Source: Fibrisoma montanum (GTDB lineage Bacteria; Bacteroidota; Bacteroidia; Cytophagales; Spirosomataceae). Taken from it: a stretch of 64,000 bases of DNA. Where the stretch lies: assembly GCF_003583365.1 (NCBI RefSeq), contig NZ_QXED01000010.1:1-64000 (forward strand), written 5' to 3'. Shown here one piece after another: positions 55,801 through 64,000 of this stretch. How positions within the stretch are numbered: position 1 is the first letter of the stretch; each line of letters starts with the position of its first letter. The notes beneath the pieces are model-generated. The model did not search any database. It was not told the origin of the DNA and worked only from the letters and a program-made list of their open reading frames with translations. The position numbers and the translations under genes are program-made.

Positions 55801-56518
55801 ACGACAGTTTGGGTTTGTCGTTCTGGTAGTTGGTATAGACAATCCAGTGATCGGCGGTGCCGGTGCGTCGGATGAGTGCTACATCACTTGTACCCGTATT
55901 GGTATAGGTTCCGGCCATCACAAAAACACTGTCGCCGGGCGTAGTGACATCTACTGCTTTCTGAATGGTGTTGAACGGTGCAGCCAGCGTTCCGGCCGTG
56001 TTGGTTGCCGGGGCACTGGCCTGAACATAGTATTTTTTTCCACCATTGTGGTTAGGCGCATATACGTCTACCCGGATGTAACCCGTACCTCCCTGCACCG
56101 CCGTGGCTCCTGTGGAACTGGTTACTTTTACACTCAGTTCATTATAGGAAATCTGACCTTCCGGAATCGTCCAGGTGTAAGAAAAAGGAGCCGTCAAGTC
56201 TTCACCCAGTTTGGTCGTCGTTTTAGGACCCGTTGCAAACGTAGCCAGGAAAAACTCAACTTTAGCCACCGTCTCGCCGGCAGGAGCCGTTGCCGTTGCC
56301 TGTATGTTTACCTGTGATCCTGTAATAAATGACGATCTGAACGCCGGGTAATTCATGCTTACCGAGAGGGATTGTGCCTGCGTACAAGTCGACAGGCCAT
56401 AAACAAGGACAAAAGCGATTAACAACGTTTTGTAGAGTATGGCGGGTAACTGACAAGTAGTCAGGTAACTGACAGTAGTACGCGGAGTAATGGGGCTGCT
56501 AGAGGGAGAAGTCGTCAT
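52820..56518 (-). CDS. secreted beta-helix protein with CBM3-like modules and T9SS tail
   Basis: 1232 residues. Signal region 1-49 (LLIAFVLVYGLSTCTQAQ). An Ig-like domain (about 50-150) precedes a right-handed parallel beta-helix (about 165-570) with many polar repeats (GNGISVSGRTGG, ILDNNNDRFG, IYLNGGRGINLNY), like pectate-lyase superfamily proteins. Ig-like domains (580-830) and two CBM3-like cellulose-binding modules (LRVHHRDADNNQLANNMIRP; LRVYSENKNGNSNTNQISTH) follow, then a T9SS sorting domain ending GIFLVQVRTEREKQTIKVLK. Probably secreted to bind and cut a plant polysaccharide. The catalytic residues are not identified. Confidence 0.83.
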   Translation of the reverse strand: MTTSPSSSPITPRTTVSYLTTCQLPAILYKTLLIAFVLVYGLSTCTQAQSLSVSMNYPAFRSSFITGSQVNIQATATAPAGETVAKVEFFLATFATGPKTTTKLGEDLTAPFSYTWTIPEGQISYNELSVKVTSSTGATAVQGGTGYIRVDVYAPNHNGGKKYYVQASAPATNTAGTLAAPFNTIQKAVDVTTPGDSVFVMAGTYTNTGTSDVALIRRTGTADHWIVYTNYQNDKPKLSFTGWQGFNLVPGAAYIKIQGFEIEGNNRNVTLAEAQQQPGACEGPNPTAISSALPKFNGNGISVSGRTGGNFRPHHIVLADNIVHDCGGGGISVIESDYITIENNTVYNTSWYTIFGTSGISVLNSWNYDTNSGAPRFIIRNNRCYGNRLFIKWNNNGLCKITDGNGIILDNNNDRFGANPLGAYSGKFLIENNLIYLNGGRGINLNYTNNVTLLNNTSYQNAASPDIESDFTMRYSDNTRFYNNIFYGRADKPLTLVVNSLNLQQDNNLSFGGTGEISYFTGGQNKTGLNPQFVDASTGDFQLASTSPAINAGSSTPGQFTAKDILGTARPQGSGTDIGAYEFQGMPILITQQPASSSAVCTGASVSASLSADGAVQSYQWYKDGSVLTGVASATTATLSLTHVTASDQGTYYVVITGFNSLTSTAFNLTVNAPPTVGLSASGTISCLTPTITLSATAGSNLTYTFSTGATQLDNGNTATVSQAGTYSVLVTSADGCTASASVDVSGNLTTPDAPAVSSVTATQGTGNVTLVVSNCSGMVNWNGTDGSSSMVVSTSAVGEFVYSVTCKVGVCVSPATSVTVSVRALPASLRVHHRDADNNQLANNMIRPYLNLYNEGSNSIPYGEITVRYWLTVENFSPLTNLTVYWSQLGTNKVSMKYVPLAQPRQGALGYVEYSFDASAGTLAGGSSSGEIQTGVGKQNWTNFAESDDYSFASNGSYTPNDRITIYRNGTLVGGIEPALIPAVTTLRVYSENKNGNSNTNQISTHLKVTNEGNVAVDYSQLTVRYWFSSEGDNPLVYTLDYAELGNNNIRSRFVRENRAGTDTYLELSFGPALSQLNPLSSTGIIQQRINKNDWSNFNQVNDHSYKPAGVLSENTKITAYLNGSLVYGQEPASAGARIGNDEFASAMQATVLGNPLPGGSETVEVEVRGVEGQSLWVSLTDVQGRLLSRHQVETASTVERCRLPITQQQTGIFLVQVRTEREKQTIKVLK

Positions 56519-56603
56519 CGTTTCGTGTTTTTGAGATATGGAGACTGTTTGCCTTGGGAAAGGAATGTGAGGAGACTCAGGAAAATTTCAGGAAATCATC
56601 AGT

Positions 56604-57695
56604 TCAGTGTAATCCATCCAGAAAGCCCTGATAAGCGCGCTTCCTGGCAAATTGTGCGTCAAATGGCAGTGCATAATCCGTACACTGACAATGGCCCGGT
56701 ATCCAGGACGTACCATCGTCGACACCCCAGAACGTGATGCCAAACTGCTGACTGACGGGTACGACTTTTTTGTAGGTACTGACCACAAATTTGTATTTCT
56801 GATACTGTTGCTCGATGAGTGCCGGCGTAGCGATGAAATCCTTCTTCTTCCCCGGGTTCATGGCAACGTCCAGTTCCGAAATGTGGATCAGCAAGCCCGT
56901 GTCGGCCAGTTTGCGAATGGCGGTTTCAATACCCGCATCAGGAGTGTCGATGCTAATGTGCATCTGTAGGCCAAGCCCATGAATAGGAATCCCACGCTGT
57001 TGAAAATCAGTGGCCATCGCCACAATGGCGTTGAGTTTGGCCGGTATGGTTTCCTGGCCATAATCGTTGTAAAAGAGCCTAGCACCCGGGTCGGCCTTAT
57101 GGGCGTATTGAAACATCCGGGCTACATAATCATTCCCCAAAATTTTACCAACGTTGAACAGCGTTCGGCCCGATTTATCAACCGAATCCCGGCGGATAGC
57201 TCCCTGGTTATTGTCGAAGGCTTCATTGACTACATCCCAGGAAGCAACTTTTCCCTTAAAATGCGTACCAACGGTCTGGATATACTCCCGCAACGTTGTT
57301 TCCAGTTCGGTCGAATCGCGGAGTTGTTTCAGCCATTCCGGACTGGTATTGATGTACCACACCAGCGTGTGCCCATGTACTCTTTTTTTCTGTGAGCGGG
57401 CAAAGTCAACCAGATAATCCGCCCCTTCGAAGTTAAACACCCCTTTTTGTGGACTAATCCGACTGGGCTTCATGGCCAGGTCTGCCGTGATACTGCTTGC
57501 TTCCTGCGTTACAGTCTGCCGATACCGTGCATTGTTCTGCATGGGGGATGGGTTAATGGCAAATCCGACAGGAAACGGAGACGCTTCGGCAAGCGTCGTT
57601 GGGGGCACGGTTTGAACGACGTTTGCTGTCTCCTTCATCGTGCATGCCAGCAGGATCATGGCCGCAAGGCCGGTAGGGAAAAAGAAAAATTTCAT
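56604..57695 (-). CDS. GH10 endo-beta-1,4-xylanase, lipoprotein
   Basis: 363 residues. MKFFFFPTGLAAMILLAC is a lipoprotein signal with Cys18. The GH10 barrel has RVHGHTLVWY, the acid/base Glu158 in WDVVNEAF, FYNDYG, GLGLQMHI and the nucleophile Glu274 in HISELDVAMN, then QQFGITFWGVDDGTSWI. All catalytic parts are intact. It cuts xylan backbones at the cell surface or periplasm. It sits between SusD and the beta-helix protein in the same strand, with a strong hairpin separating it from SusD. Confidence 0.93.
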   Translation of the reverse strand: MKFFFFPTGLAAMILLACTMKETANVVQTVPPTTLAEASPFPVGFAINPSPMQNNARYRQTVTQEASSITADLAMKPSRISPQKGVFNFEGADYLVDFARSQKKRVHGHTLVWYINTSPEWLKQLRDSTELETTLREYIQTVGTHFKGKVASWDVVNEAFDNNQGAIRRDSVDKSGRTLFNVGKILGNDYVARMFQYAHKADPGARLFYNDYGQETIPAKLNAIVAMATDFQQRGIPIHGLGLQMHISIDTPDAGIETAIRKLADTGLLIHISELDVAMNPGKKKDFIATPALIEQQYQKYKFVVSTYKKVVPVSQQFGITFWGVDDGTSWIPGHCQCTDYALPFDAQFARKRAYQGFLDGLH

Positions 57696-57794
57696 TGGTT
57701 TCGGGAGAAATACCGATTTGAAAAGGCATGACGAGGGTGACTCCCCGAAAAAATCAGGGAATAGACTCCGTGTGTACCTCGATTTTGAGGTGTT

Positions 57795-57845
57795 CTGGCG
57801 GGCTTTCGTCGTCGCAGCAACAAACAGACTACGAAAGCCCGCCAG
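57795..57845 (-). terminator. strong hairpin after SusD
   Basis: 15-bp perfect arms CTGGCGGGCTTTCGT (57795-57809) and ACGAAAGCCCGCCAG (57831-57845) with a 21-nt loop, 14 bp after the SusD stop (minus strand). This is the position where susC-susD transcripts are commonly terminated or stabilised. Confidence 0.6.
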
Positions 57846-57859
57846 CGATAAGCGAAGAC

Positions 57860-59332
57860 TTAAAAGCCGGGATTCTGAGTCAGGGCTGGATTCAACCCCC
57901 GCTCCACGTCGGGAATGGGCAGATACCGGTGTTTCTCCTCGACAAAGGGTTTACCCGCTGCCTTCAGAATGGAGACAAACTTGCCGACCCGAATGATGTC
58001 GTGCCGACGCTGACCCTCGAAACACAATTCCCAGTGGCGTTCGTCGAGAACAAGTTTTTCAAACTTTTCGATGTCGGGTTCCTGAGCAACCGGGGGAAGC
58101 TGTACGCGGGCACGTACTTTATTGATGCCTTCGTATTTCAGTGGATCAGCCGCATTCACTCGGTTAGCGGCTTCGGATTGAAGCAGCAGAATGTCGGCAT
58201 AACGCAGAATGAAATAATTCACCCGGTCAACGGCGGCTGTACGGCCCGGATCTCTGAATTTAGCAACGAATGGGTCTCTGCCGGGCGCACCGTAATCGAT
58301 CAGAATAGAGCCGTCCGGTCTGAAAAATTTAGTGTAAAAATTCCAGCCTTTCCGTATTTTATCGTCGTTGGGAAACGCATCGTAAAACGGCCGCTCTACC
58401 ACAAAGCTACCATACGAAACCCCCGGTGAAGTTTGAGGGGGGGTAATGTACCCGATCAGGTCACTCACATTATTCGGAGAAAAATCATACTGGATGGCAA
58501 AGAGGTGTTCCTTCCCCGTTTCCTTCGTGATATCAAACACCTCCGGATAGGTTGGCATCAAATCGTATTCCTTCGCATTAATGAGTTGGTTGAGTTTGGC
58601 CAGTGCGGTTTTGAAATCATCGGGTGTGCCAAAGGGGAGATAGGCTCTGGTCAAAATCACTTTCGCCAGCAGCCCCGTTGCAGCCCCAGAGCTGGCCCGT
58701 CCTTTGTACGTGTTGGGGATGGCAGCTTCTTTTTCCAGGTTTGCTTCGGCAAAGGTCAAATCGTCAATAATTTGTTTATACACATCTGCCTCCGGACTGC
58801 GTGGGAAGTTTTTGTTGTCTTCGACACTGGCCGTGGCTTTAGTTACCAGCGGAACAGCCCCAAAGTAGCGAACCAGTTCAAAGTACATCAATGCCCGAAC
58901 GAACCGGGCTTCCGCAATCATGCGATTGTGTTCAGCCTCCGTGAAGGCAGTATTGACCGGAACCGCCGGAATCTTTTCAACGATGTTGTTGCAGCGATTG
59001 ACGGTCTGATAAAGGATTGTATACCAGTTGAAAATTTCGGAGTTGGCCGAATTGTAGGTCATGTTCTCCAGATCAGGTCGTTCACCCGTCCCATACGCTT
59101 TGGCTTCGTCGCTGAATACGTCGCTTAGAATGTATACCCGACGGCCATAAAAAGCATTGTTTTGCTGGAGTTGTGAATAGATACCGTTGACGGCTACCTG
59201 CGCATCAGATTTATTCTGAAAAAAATTAGACGAGGTGACAAAATCGAAGGCTTTCTCATCCAGAAAGTCCTTGCAGCTGCCCAGTGTCAAAAACAGCGGG
59301 AGAAAAAGCAGGAATTTAGTAGTGCTTTTCAT
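57860..59332 (-). CDS. SusD/RagB-family nutrient-binding outer membrane lipoprotein
   Basis: 490 residues. Lipoprotein signal FLLFLPLFLTLGSC. Tetratricopeptide-like helices (EHNRMIAEARFVRALMYFEL, VRYFGAVPLV) and the SusD ending YILRYADILLLQSEAANRVN and LDERHWELCFEGQRRHDIIR with GLNPALTQNPGF. It caps the SusC channel and binds oligosaccharide at the cell surface. Directly downstream of SusC (67 bp). Confidence 0.93.
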   Translation of the reverse strand: MKSTTKFLLFLPLFLTLGSCKDFLDEKAFDFVTSSNFFQNKSDAQVAVNGIYSQLQQNNAFYGRRVYILSDVFSDEAKAYGTGERPDLENMTYNSANSEIFNWYTILYQTVNRCNNIVEKIPAVPVNTAFTEAEHNRMIAEARFVRALMYFELVRYFGAVPLVTKATASVEDNKNFPRSPEADVYKQIIDDLTFAEANLEKEAAIPNTYKGRASSGAATGLLAKVILTRAYLPFGTPDDFKTALAKLNQLINAKEYDLMPTYPEVFDITKETGKEHLFAIQYDFSPNNVSDLIGYITPPQTSPGVSYGSFVVERPFYDAFPNDDKIRKGWNFYTKFFRPDGSILIDYGAPGRDPFVAKFRDPGRTAAVDRVNYFILRYADILLLQSEAANRVNAADPLKYEGINKVRARVQLPPVAQEPDIEKFEKLVLDERHWELCFEGQRRHDIIRVGKFVSILKAAGKPFVEEKHRYLPIPDVERGLNPALTQNPGF

Positions 59333-59399
59333 AAAAATAGAAATGATTTATACCTGGGTTTGGAAACGGTATTTTGCTGGCTCATTGGCCTGAAACTAG

Positions 59400-62300
59400 C
59401 TACAGACCTAATTTCAGTCCGACAATCACCGATTTGATGGTGGGATATGAGCCGTAATCAATACCCAAGGCGAGACTGTTTTGGGCCGCAAATGTGCTAA
59501 CCTCCGGATCGTATCCCGTGTAGCTGGTAAAAGTGAGGAGGTTCGTCGCAGTCGTGTATACTTTCAGGTTTCGAAGACGTAACCGGCGCATGAAGCCCGA
59601 TGCCGCGCTAACCTGATAAGCCAGTGTCAGGTTTTTGAGCCGCAAATAGGAACCATCTTCCAACAAATCGGATGAAACCTGCCGCCGAACCCCACCGCTA
59701 CCCGCCCTGGGTACAGTATTGCTTGTGCCAGGGCCGTTCCAGCGTTCCAGCATCCGCAGGCTCTTGTTCGAATTATCCTGCGTCTCCAGGTCGATTCGGT
59801 TGAGGTTCAGCAGGCTGTTGCCGTATACACCGTTGATAAACACACTCACGCTAAAGCCTTTGTAACTGACGGTGTTGGTCATGCCATAGTTGAATTTGGG
59901 AAGTGCCTGCCCAATAATGGTGCGGTCATTCAGATCAATCTTTCCGTCGCCGTTAACATCCTTGAAAATTGGGTCACCGGGACGGAAACGGGTTTTTTCG
60001 TTGGCGGTCAGCGAACTGGCGGCTATTTCTTCGCGGGTTTGCCACAGCCCCAGGAACGTAAGACCGTAGAACGAGCCAATCGATTCGCCCGGAATCAGCA
60101 CACCGGACCCACCGTTGCCAATGCCGGCTACGTTAACCGCGCCGACGTACCGAATTTTTTCGCCATTCAGGTCCAGCACTTTGTTGCGTGTGAAGGCGAT
60201 GTTGGCATTGGTCGTCCATTTCACCTTCCGCGTATCAACATTGACCGTGTTGAGAGCAAACTCAAACCCCCGGTTTTCGATGCTGCCCGCGTTGATGAGT
60301 ACAGATGAAAAGCCCGTTGCCCGTTGCGTTTCGATATTGAGTAACTGGTCGCTGGTTTTCTTCCAGTAGTAGTCCATCACCAGGCCAACCCGGTTTTTCA
60401 GCACGGAAATATCGAGACCGACATCGAAGGACGCCGTTTTTTCCCAGCGCAAGTCGGGCTGATTGAAGCGAGATTGCAGCGCCCCAATCTGGCGCGTTGC
60501 ACCGTAGGTTGCTGTACGGGTGGAATAGGCTTCTGTCGAATTGTAGTTTGGAATTTCCTGATTACCGGTAATTCCGTAGCTGGTCCGAACTTTCAAATCA
60601 TCAAAAAGACCCAGATTCTTCACCCAGGGTTCTTCCGAAACCCGCCAGGCAAACGCACCCGACGGAAAATAGCCGTACCGGTTATTGGCTCCAAACCGAC
60701 TCGATCCATCCCGCCGACCCGTCAGCGTAAAGAGGTACTTCGTGTTCAGCTTGAAATTGGCCCGAACGAAATATGACTGAATCTGATTCTGCGATTGCGA
60801 CGACGAAGTTTCCTGCCCCGTTGCGGCCGATAGGTTATTGTCTTCGAAGGTATTGGTGAAGAAGTTCCGACCGATGGCGGTGGTTCCGCGCTGATTGAAC
60901 AACTGCCACGATGCTCCTGCCAACAGCGTCAGGTCAGTGGATTGGGAGAACGGCAAAAAATAGGTCAGGTAGTTTTCATTAATCCAACTATACCGATTGG
61001 AGATAGCCCTCGTGGCCGTGCCATTGTCTCTCGTGCCTTCGTAGATATCGCTGGGAATGTAGGCTTCACGCGCGCTGGTGAACAGATCACCGCCCAGGTT
61101 GACCCGAAACTTAAGGTTTTTGAGTACCTCGTATTCGCCAAACCAGTTGGCATTGATTCGCGTGATGTAAGTGTCGTCTTTTACTTTCTCGGCATAGGCG
61201 ACGGCGTTACCAATCAGGTCAATATCGCCGTTATCAGCCCCAACATTGTAAAGATTGTACGTGCCGTCGGGGTTGTAAACGGGGGTGGCAGGGTTAATTC
61301 GGAACGTATTCAGCACAACGCCCCCCACAATTGAACCCGGCTGAACCGATTGGGTACGGTTGTTATACGTACGGGTCCCCAGCAAAGTAAGGCCGTATTT
61401 CAGTCGGGGGTTAACGGTTTTGTCGAAGTTCACCCGGAGGCTTCCCCGTTTGAAACCGCTATTGATAACGACCCCATTTTCATTGTAAAAACTGCCGCTG
61501 ATGAGGTAGCGTGTTTTGTCGTCACCACCACTCACAGACAGTTGATAGTTGCTCAAACCGGACCGCCGATACAAGGCGTCCTGCCAGTCGGTGGAGTTTG
61601 TTTTCAGGTACTCAAGCCGATTCGGTGAGGCAAAATACATGACCGGCGCTGTAGACTGGCGGTAAACACTGTCGTTGTAGAGAATTTCGTTTCGGTACGT
61701 CGCATACTGAAAGGCGTCCATGAGGCCTATTTTTTTACGAATTTCCTGTCCACCGGTATACATCTCGAAATCAATGCGGGGAGCACCGGCTTTGCCGCGT
61801 TTGGTCGTCACAATCACCACACCGTTGGCACCCCTGGCTCCATAAATAGCCGTGGCCGAAGCATCTTTCAGGATTTCAATATTGTCAATATCATTGGGGT
61901 TAATGGAGGTCAGGTTATCGGCCCCCGCAAAGCCGTCGATCACAAACAGAGGTTCATTTCCGGCGCCAATGGAGTTGGTTCCTCGGATACGGATGCTGGC
62001 TCCTGAGCCTGGTTCAGAGCTATTCTGGGTCACAACAACCCCGGCAGCTCTGCCCTGTAAAATTTGCTCCGTAGTGGCAATCGGGACCGATTCGATATCT
62101 TTACTGGAAATGGATGAAACTGACCCGGTCAAATCCGTCTTTTTCACCGTGCCGTACCCCACCACCACCACTTCATTCAGGGCTTTGATGTCATTTTTTA
62201 AACTGACTTTTAAAACCGTTTGATTGCCTATCGTGATTTCCTGGCTTTCATAGCCAACAAAACTAAAGACCAGAACCAGCTCGGCATCGCGGTTATTCCT

Positions 62301-62852
62301 GGTTGGAATGTTAAGCTGAAAGTTCCCCTTCTGATCCGAAGTGATTCCTCTCGATGTGCCTTTCACCACTATACTTACCCCTGGCAAGGCTTCGCCCCGC
62401 TCGTCGGTAACCGTACCTGAAACGGTAATGTCTGCCGCTTCAGGAGTACTACCGGCCTGGTCTGAATTGGTATGGGGTAAAGTACCCACAGGAACCCGGT
62501 TCAGAATTACTTCGTCCGTTTCGACCCGGTATTCAATTTTCAGGGGTTTAAGGAGTTCGTCCAACACCTCGCCTAAAGGTTGGTTGCTGGCATTGAGCGT
62601 TACTTTTCGTTCGGCACGAATCAACGCCGAACTGTAGGTAAACCGCACATGGGTTAGCTTGCTCAATCGGGTCAGGATTGTTTTAACCGACTGCTCCTTC
62701 ACTTGCAGCGTGACCCGACGGGTCAGCAGCTCCTGCGCGTGGACGTTGCGGGCCAGAGTAAGACCCGAACAAAGCAAGGCGAGCAGCAACTGACAGACGG
62801 TGATTCTCATAATTCGGTACAGCAGCCTGTGCGAATGTGGTAAAAATTGCAT
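59400..62852 (-). CDS. SusC/RagA TonB-linked outer membrane protein
   Basis: 1150 residues from MQFLPHSHRLLYRIMRITVC; the frame opens 36 nt earlier. Signal peptide, an STN domain (VTLQVKEQSVKTILTRLSKL) that links to a FecR/sigma system, a CarboxypepD_reg-like domain, the TonB box region EVVVVGYGTVKKTDLTG, plug with VIDGFAGADNLTSINPNDI, and a 22-strand barrel ending ..TIKSVIVGLKLGL. It imports oligosaccharides with SusD. The STN domain agrees with the FecR gene next to it. Confidence 0.93.
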   Translation of the reverse strand: MQFLPHSHRLLYRIMRITVCQLLLALLCSGLTLARNVHAQELLTRRVTLQVKEQSVKTILTRLSKLTHVRFTYSSALIRAERKVTLNASNQPLGEVLDELLKPLKIEYRVETDEVILNRVPVGTLPHTNSDQAGSTPEAADITVSGTVTDERGEALPGVSIVVKGTSRGITSDQKGNFQLNIPTRNNRDAELVLVFSFVGYESQEITIGNQTVLKVSLKNDIKALNEVVVVGYGTVKKTDLTGSVSSISSKDIESVPIATTEQILQGRAAGVVVTQNSSEPGSGASIRIRGTNSIGAGNEPLFVIDGFAGADNLTSINPNDIDNIEILKDASATAIYGARGANGVVIVTTKRGKAGAPRIDFEMYTGGQEIRKKIGLMDAFQYATYRNEILYNDSVYRQSTAPVMYFASPNRLEYLKTNSTDWQDALYRRSGLSNYQLSVSGGDDKTRYLISGSFYNENGVVINSGFKRGSLRVNFDKTVNPRLKYGLTLLGTRTYNNRTQSVQPGSIVGGVVLNTFRINPATPVYNPDGTYNLYNVGADNGDIDLIGNAVAYAEKVKDDTYITRINANWFGEYEVLKNLKFRVNLGGDLFTSAREAYIPSDIYEGTRDNGTATRAISNRYSWINENYLTYFLPFSQSTDLTLLAGASWQLFNQRGTTAIGRNFFTNTFEDNNLSAATGQETSSSQSQNQIQSYFVRANFKLNTKYLFTLTGRRDGSSRFGANNRYGYFPSGAFAWRVSEEPWVKNLGLFDDLKVRTSYGITGNQEIPNYNSTEAYSTRTATYGATRQIGALQSRFNQPDLRWEKTASFDVGLDISVLKNRVGLVMDYYWKKTSDQLLNIETQRATGFSSVLINAGSIENRGFEFALNTVNVDTRKVKWTTNANIAFTRNKVLDLNGEKIRYVGAVNVAGIGNGGSGVLIPGESIGSFYGLTFLGLWQTREEIAASSLTANEKTRFRPGDPIFKDVNGDGKIDLNDRTIIGQALPKFNYGMTNTVSYKGFSVSVFINGVYGNSLLNLNRIDLETQDNSNKSLRMLERWNGPGTSNTVPRAGSGGVRRQVSSDLLEDGSYLRLKNLTLAYQVSAASGFMRRLRLRNLKVYTTATNLLTFTSYTGYDPEVSTFAAQNSLALGIDYGSYPTIKSVIVGLKLGL

Positions 62853-62892
62853 AGATTTACTTGTTTTTGTCTGGTTTAGAAAGGGCAAAAAT

Positions 62893-62935
62893 TCCCGGCA
62901 CCTCAGAAATGAGGCAGTTTAGCCACGAGCCGGGA
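62893..62935. terminator. stem TCCCGGC/GCCGGGA between FecR and SusC
   Basis: 7-bp arms with an inner CCTC/GAGG stem, in the 169-bp leader of the SusC gene. Possibly a terminator of the FecR gene or part of the susC leader. Confidence 0.4.
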
Positions 62936-62945
62936 TGCGTATCAG

Positions 62946-62972
62946 GCCGGTAATGCTGGAACCATTACCGGC
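62946..62972. terminator. stem GCCGGTAATG/CATTACCGGC between FecR and SusC
   Basis: Perfect 10-bp arms, 7-nt loop, 49 bp after the FecR stop. Together with the stem at 62893-62935 it forms a tandem pair that could attenuate transcription from fecR into susC. TTTT follows on the plus strand only. Confidence 0.5.
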
Positions 62973-63021
62973 TTTTCCATGCGTAAAACAATGGTCGGAT
63001 TAGATCATAGGCAGCGGGGGG

Positions 63022-64000
63022 TTAAGGGGTGCAACCGGTACTGGTGATAATAAGTTGACCATCCACCGTCTCGTAGGTAGCTCCGATGGCCCGGCAGATT
63101 CGATCAAGGCGCTTGTAAAGTCCTTCGTTGCTGGATAGTGTGGTGGTAATCAAGCAATGACTCAGCGTTGTGGCATCGAAAATAATGTCCAGGCCATACT
63201 GACTTTCCAGGGCTTTAAACACATCCGCAACCGGCCGGTCGTCAAAAACCAGCTCCTGGTTCAGGGGCGTAGAAGGCAGAGGCAATGGCTCTTCAATCAG
63301 GTCTTTGGCTAACTGCTCGTTCCAACGGTGAAAGGTAGCCCGCTGATTTGGCGTCAGCAGAACTCCGGCCACCTGGGCCGCAGCCTGCTGCTGCTGGCGG
63401 TCAAAATCCCGGCGTGAAAAGACGGATACCCGGCCCGTACGCACGACTACGCTTACCGTCTTGTCCTGCTCAAAAGCCCGCACCCGGAAACTGGTTCCTA
63501 CGACTTTGGTAACTGTCTCGCCCGCATAGACCAGAAAAGGGCGGCCCGGATTCTTGGTAACCTGAAAGAAAGCATCGCCACTCAAGCTGACCTCCCGCCG
63601 ATCGGAAGCGAACGACTCGGGATAGCTGATTCGGCTGTTGGGTTGTAGTTCTACGGTGCTGCCATCGGTCAGTTTAATCAGGATGACCTCGGTTGTGTTG
63701 TTGGTCTGCTCACGTAGTGATTCACCCTTGGTCGCTATCAGCGCTGAACCGGTCCCGGTTGGCCGGACCGATCCGGGGCGGTTTGCGAACCACCAGCCAA
63801 TGCCCAACGCCAGCACGATGCCAGCCGCAGCAGCCCATCGACCCCACAATGAATGGACGCGGACCACCCGGCCCACCGGCGATGGCGGATAAGCTTCCTG
63901 ATCAACTTTTTTCTGGAGGGCCTGCCAGATCGCGTCTAACTGATCTGGATCAGCCGCTGATTGCTCCGGGGTGGTCGCCTGATTGAGCTGGCGCACCAGT
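63022..64000 (-). CDS. FecR-family anti-sigma/regulator (5' end outside window)
   Basis: At least 325 residues, entering the window already open (the first in-window start would be GTG 63994-63996, but the frame continues past the edge). Cytoplasmic N-terminus, one transmembrane helix WGRWAAAAGIVLALGIGWWF (about 50-69), then the periplasmic FecR domain (GSTVELQPNSRISYPESF, REVSLSGDAFFQVTKNPGRP, FLVYAGETVTKVVGTSFRVR) and a DUF4974-like C-terminus ending LDRICRAIGATYETVDGQLI. It would receive the signal from the STN domain of the SusC protein and control an ECF sigma factor that must lie upstream, outside the window. Confidence 0.9.
   Translation of the reverse strand, partial: LVRQLNQATTPEQSAADPDQLDAIWQALQKKVDQEAYPPSPVGRVVRVHSLWGRWAAAAGIVLALGIGWWFANRPGSVRPTGTGSALIATKGESLREQTNNTTEVILIKLTDGSTVELQPNSRISYPESFASDRREVSLSGDAFFQVTKNPGRPFLVYAGETVTKVVGTSFRVRAFEQDKTVSVVVRTGRVSVFSRRDFDRQQQQAAAQVAGVLLTPNQRATFHRWNEQLAKDLIEEPLPLPSTPLNQELVFDDRPVADVFKALESQYGLDIIFDATTLSHCLITTTLSSNEGLYKRLDRICRAIGATYETVDGQLIITSTGCTP

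Noticed and set aside
1-64000. CRISPR arrays, tRNA and rRNA genes
   Set aside because: No array of spaced direct repeats and no tRNA- or rRNA-like sequence was noticed on either strand.

Overview
The window looks like a chromosome segment of a Bacteroidota of the Cytophagales, most like Spirosoma or a close relative in the Spirosomataceae. Supporting signs are a SusC/SusD pair with a FecR-type regulator, a secreted enzyme-like protein with a type IX secretion (T9SS) tail, very large Asp-box propeller exoproteins ending in many TonB/PepSY-linked neighbours, DUF2147, and poor Shine-Dalgarno sequences. No rRNA, tRNA or CRISPR array was seen. The genus is an inference.

Layout. 1-1.6 kb is an insertion scar: the 3' end of an IS3-family transposase abuts a decayed IS5/IS427 transposase, followed by a remnant of a plasmid pRiA4b ORF-3 family gene. 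1.6-8.5 kb holds a pentapeptide-repeat protein and a redox/regulator cluster (MDR oxidoreductase, ABM monooxygenase, two AraC regulators, three SDR-superfamily enzymes). A broken Fic gene follows at 8.7-9.7 kb. 9.9-22.7 kb carries four paralogous ~1000-residue BNR/VPS10-like propeller exoproteins, three of them in a minus-strand operon headed by a PepSY membrane protein, divergent from a heme/siderophore-type TonB-dependent receptor (23.5-26 kb). 26.2-27.2 kb is a Xre/RES toxin-antitoxin pair with a 22-bp palindrome at its promoter. 27.4-36.2 kb is a second redox/regulator cluster built from paralogs of the first one, plus a Crp-like regulator, a lipoprotein and DUF2147. 36.2-39.1 kb has a YVTN-type propeller lactonase-like gene, a decayed second copy of its 3' end and an aldo/keto reductase stopped at codon 39. 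A DUF4143 ATPase (39.3-40.5 kb) starts on a perfect 30-bp palindrome. 40.9-44.3 kb is a small catabolic cluster with a SnoaL-like protein, three tandem crotonases resembling 6-oxocamphor hydrolase, and an ABM protein. 44.3-48.7 kb is one giant regulator with six GAF domains and a sigma-54 AAA+ module. A shattered fructose-1,6-bisphosphatase gene lies at 48.8-49.8 kb. From 50 kb to the end is a minus-strand polysaccharide utilisation locus: FecR, SusC, SusD, GH10 xylanase, a beta-helix/CBM3-like/T9SS protein and a GH95 fucosidase, pointing to fucosylated xyloglucan or xylan from plant walls.

The most unusual signal is a ~110-nt element lying ~15-50 nt downstream of the stop codons of two unrelated accessory genes (Fic and DUF4143 ATPase), with a probable decayed third copy after the pRiA4b ORF-3 remnant. 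It has a conserved block and a hairpin whose arms differ between copies but remain self-complementary around a fixed palindromic core. The window is also rich in recent gene decay (IS5, pRiA4b ORF-3, Fic, propeller duplicate, AKR, Fbp, one SDR tail).
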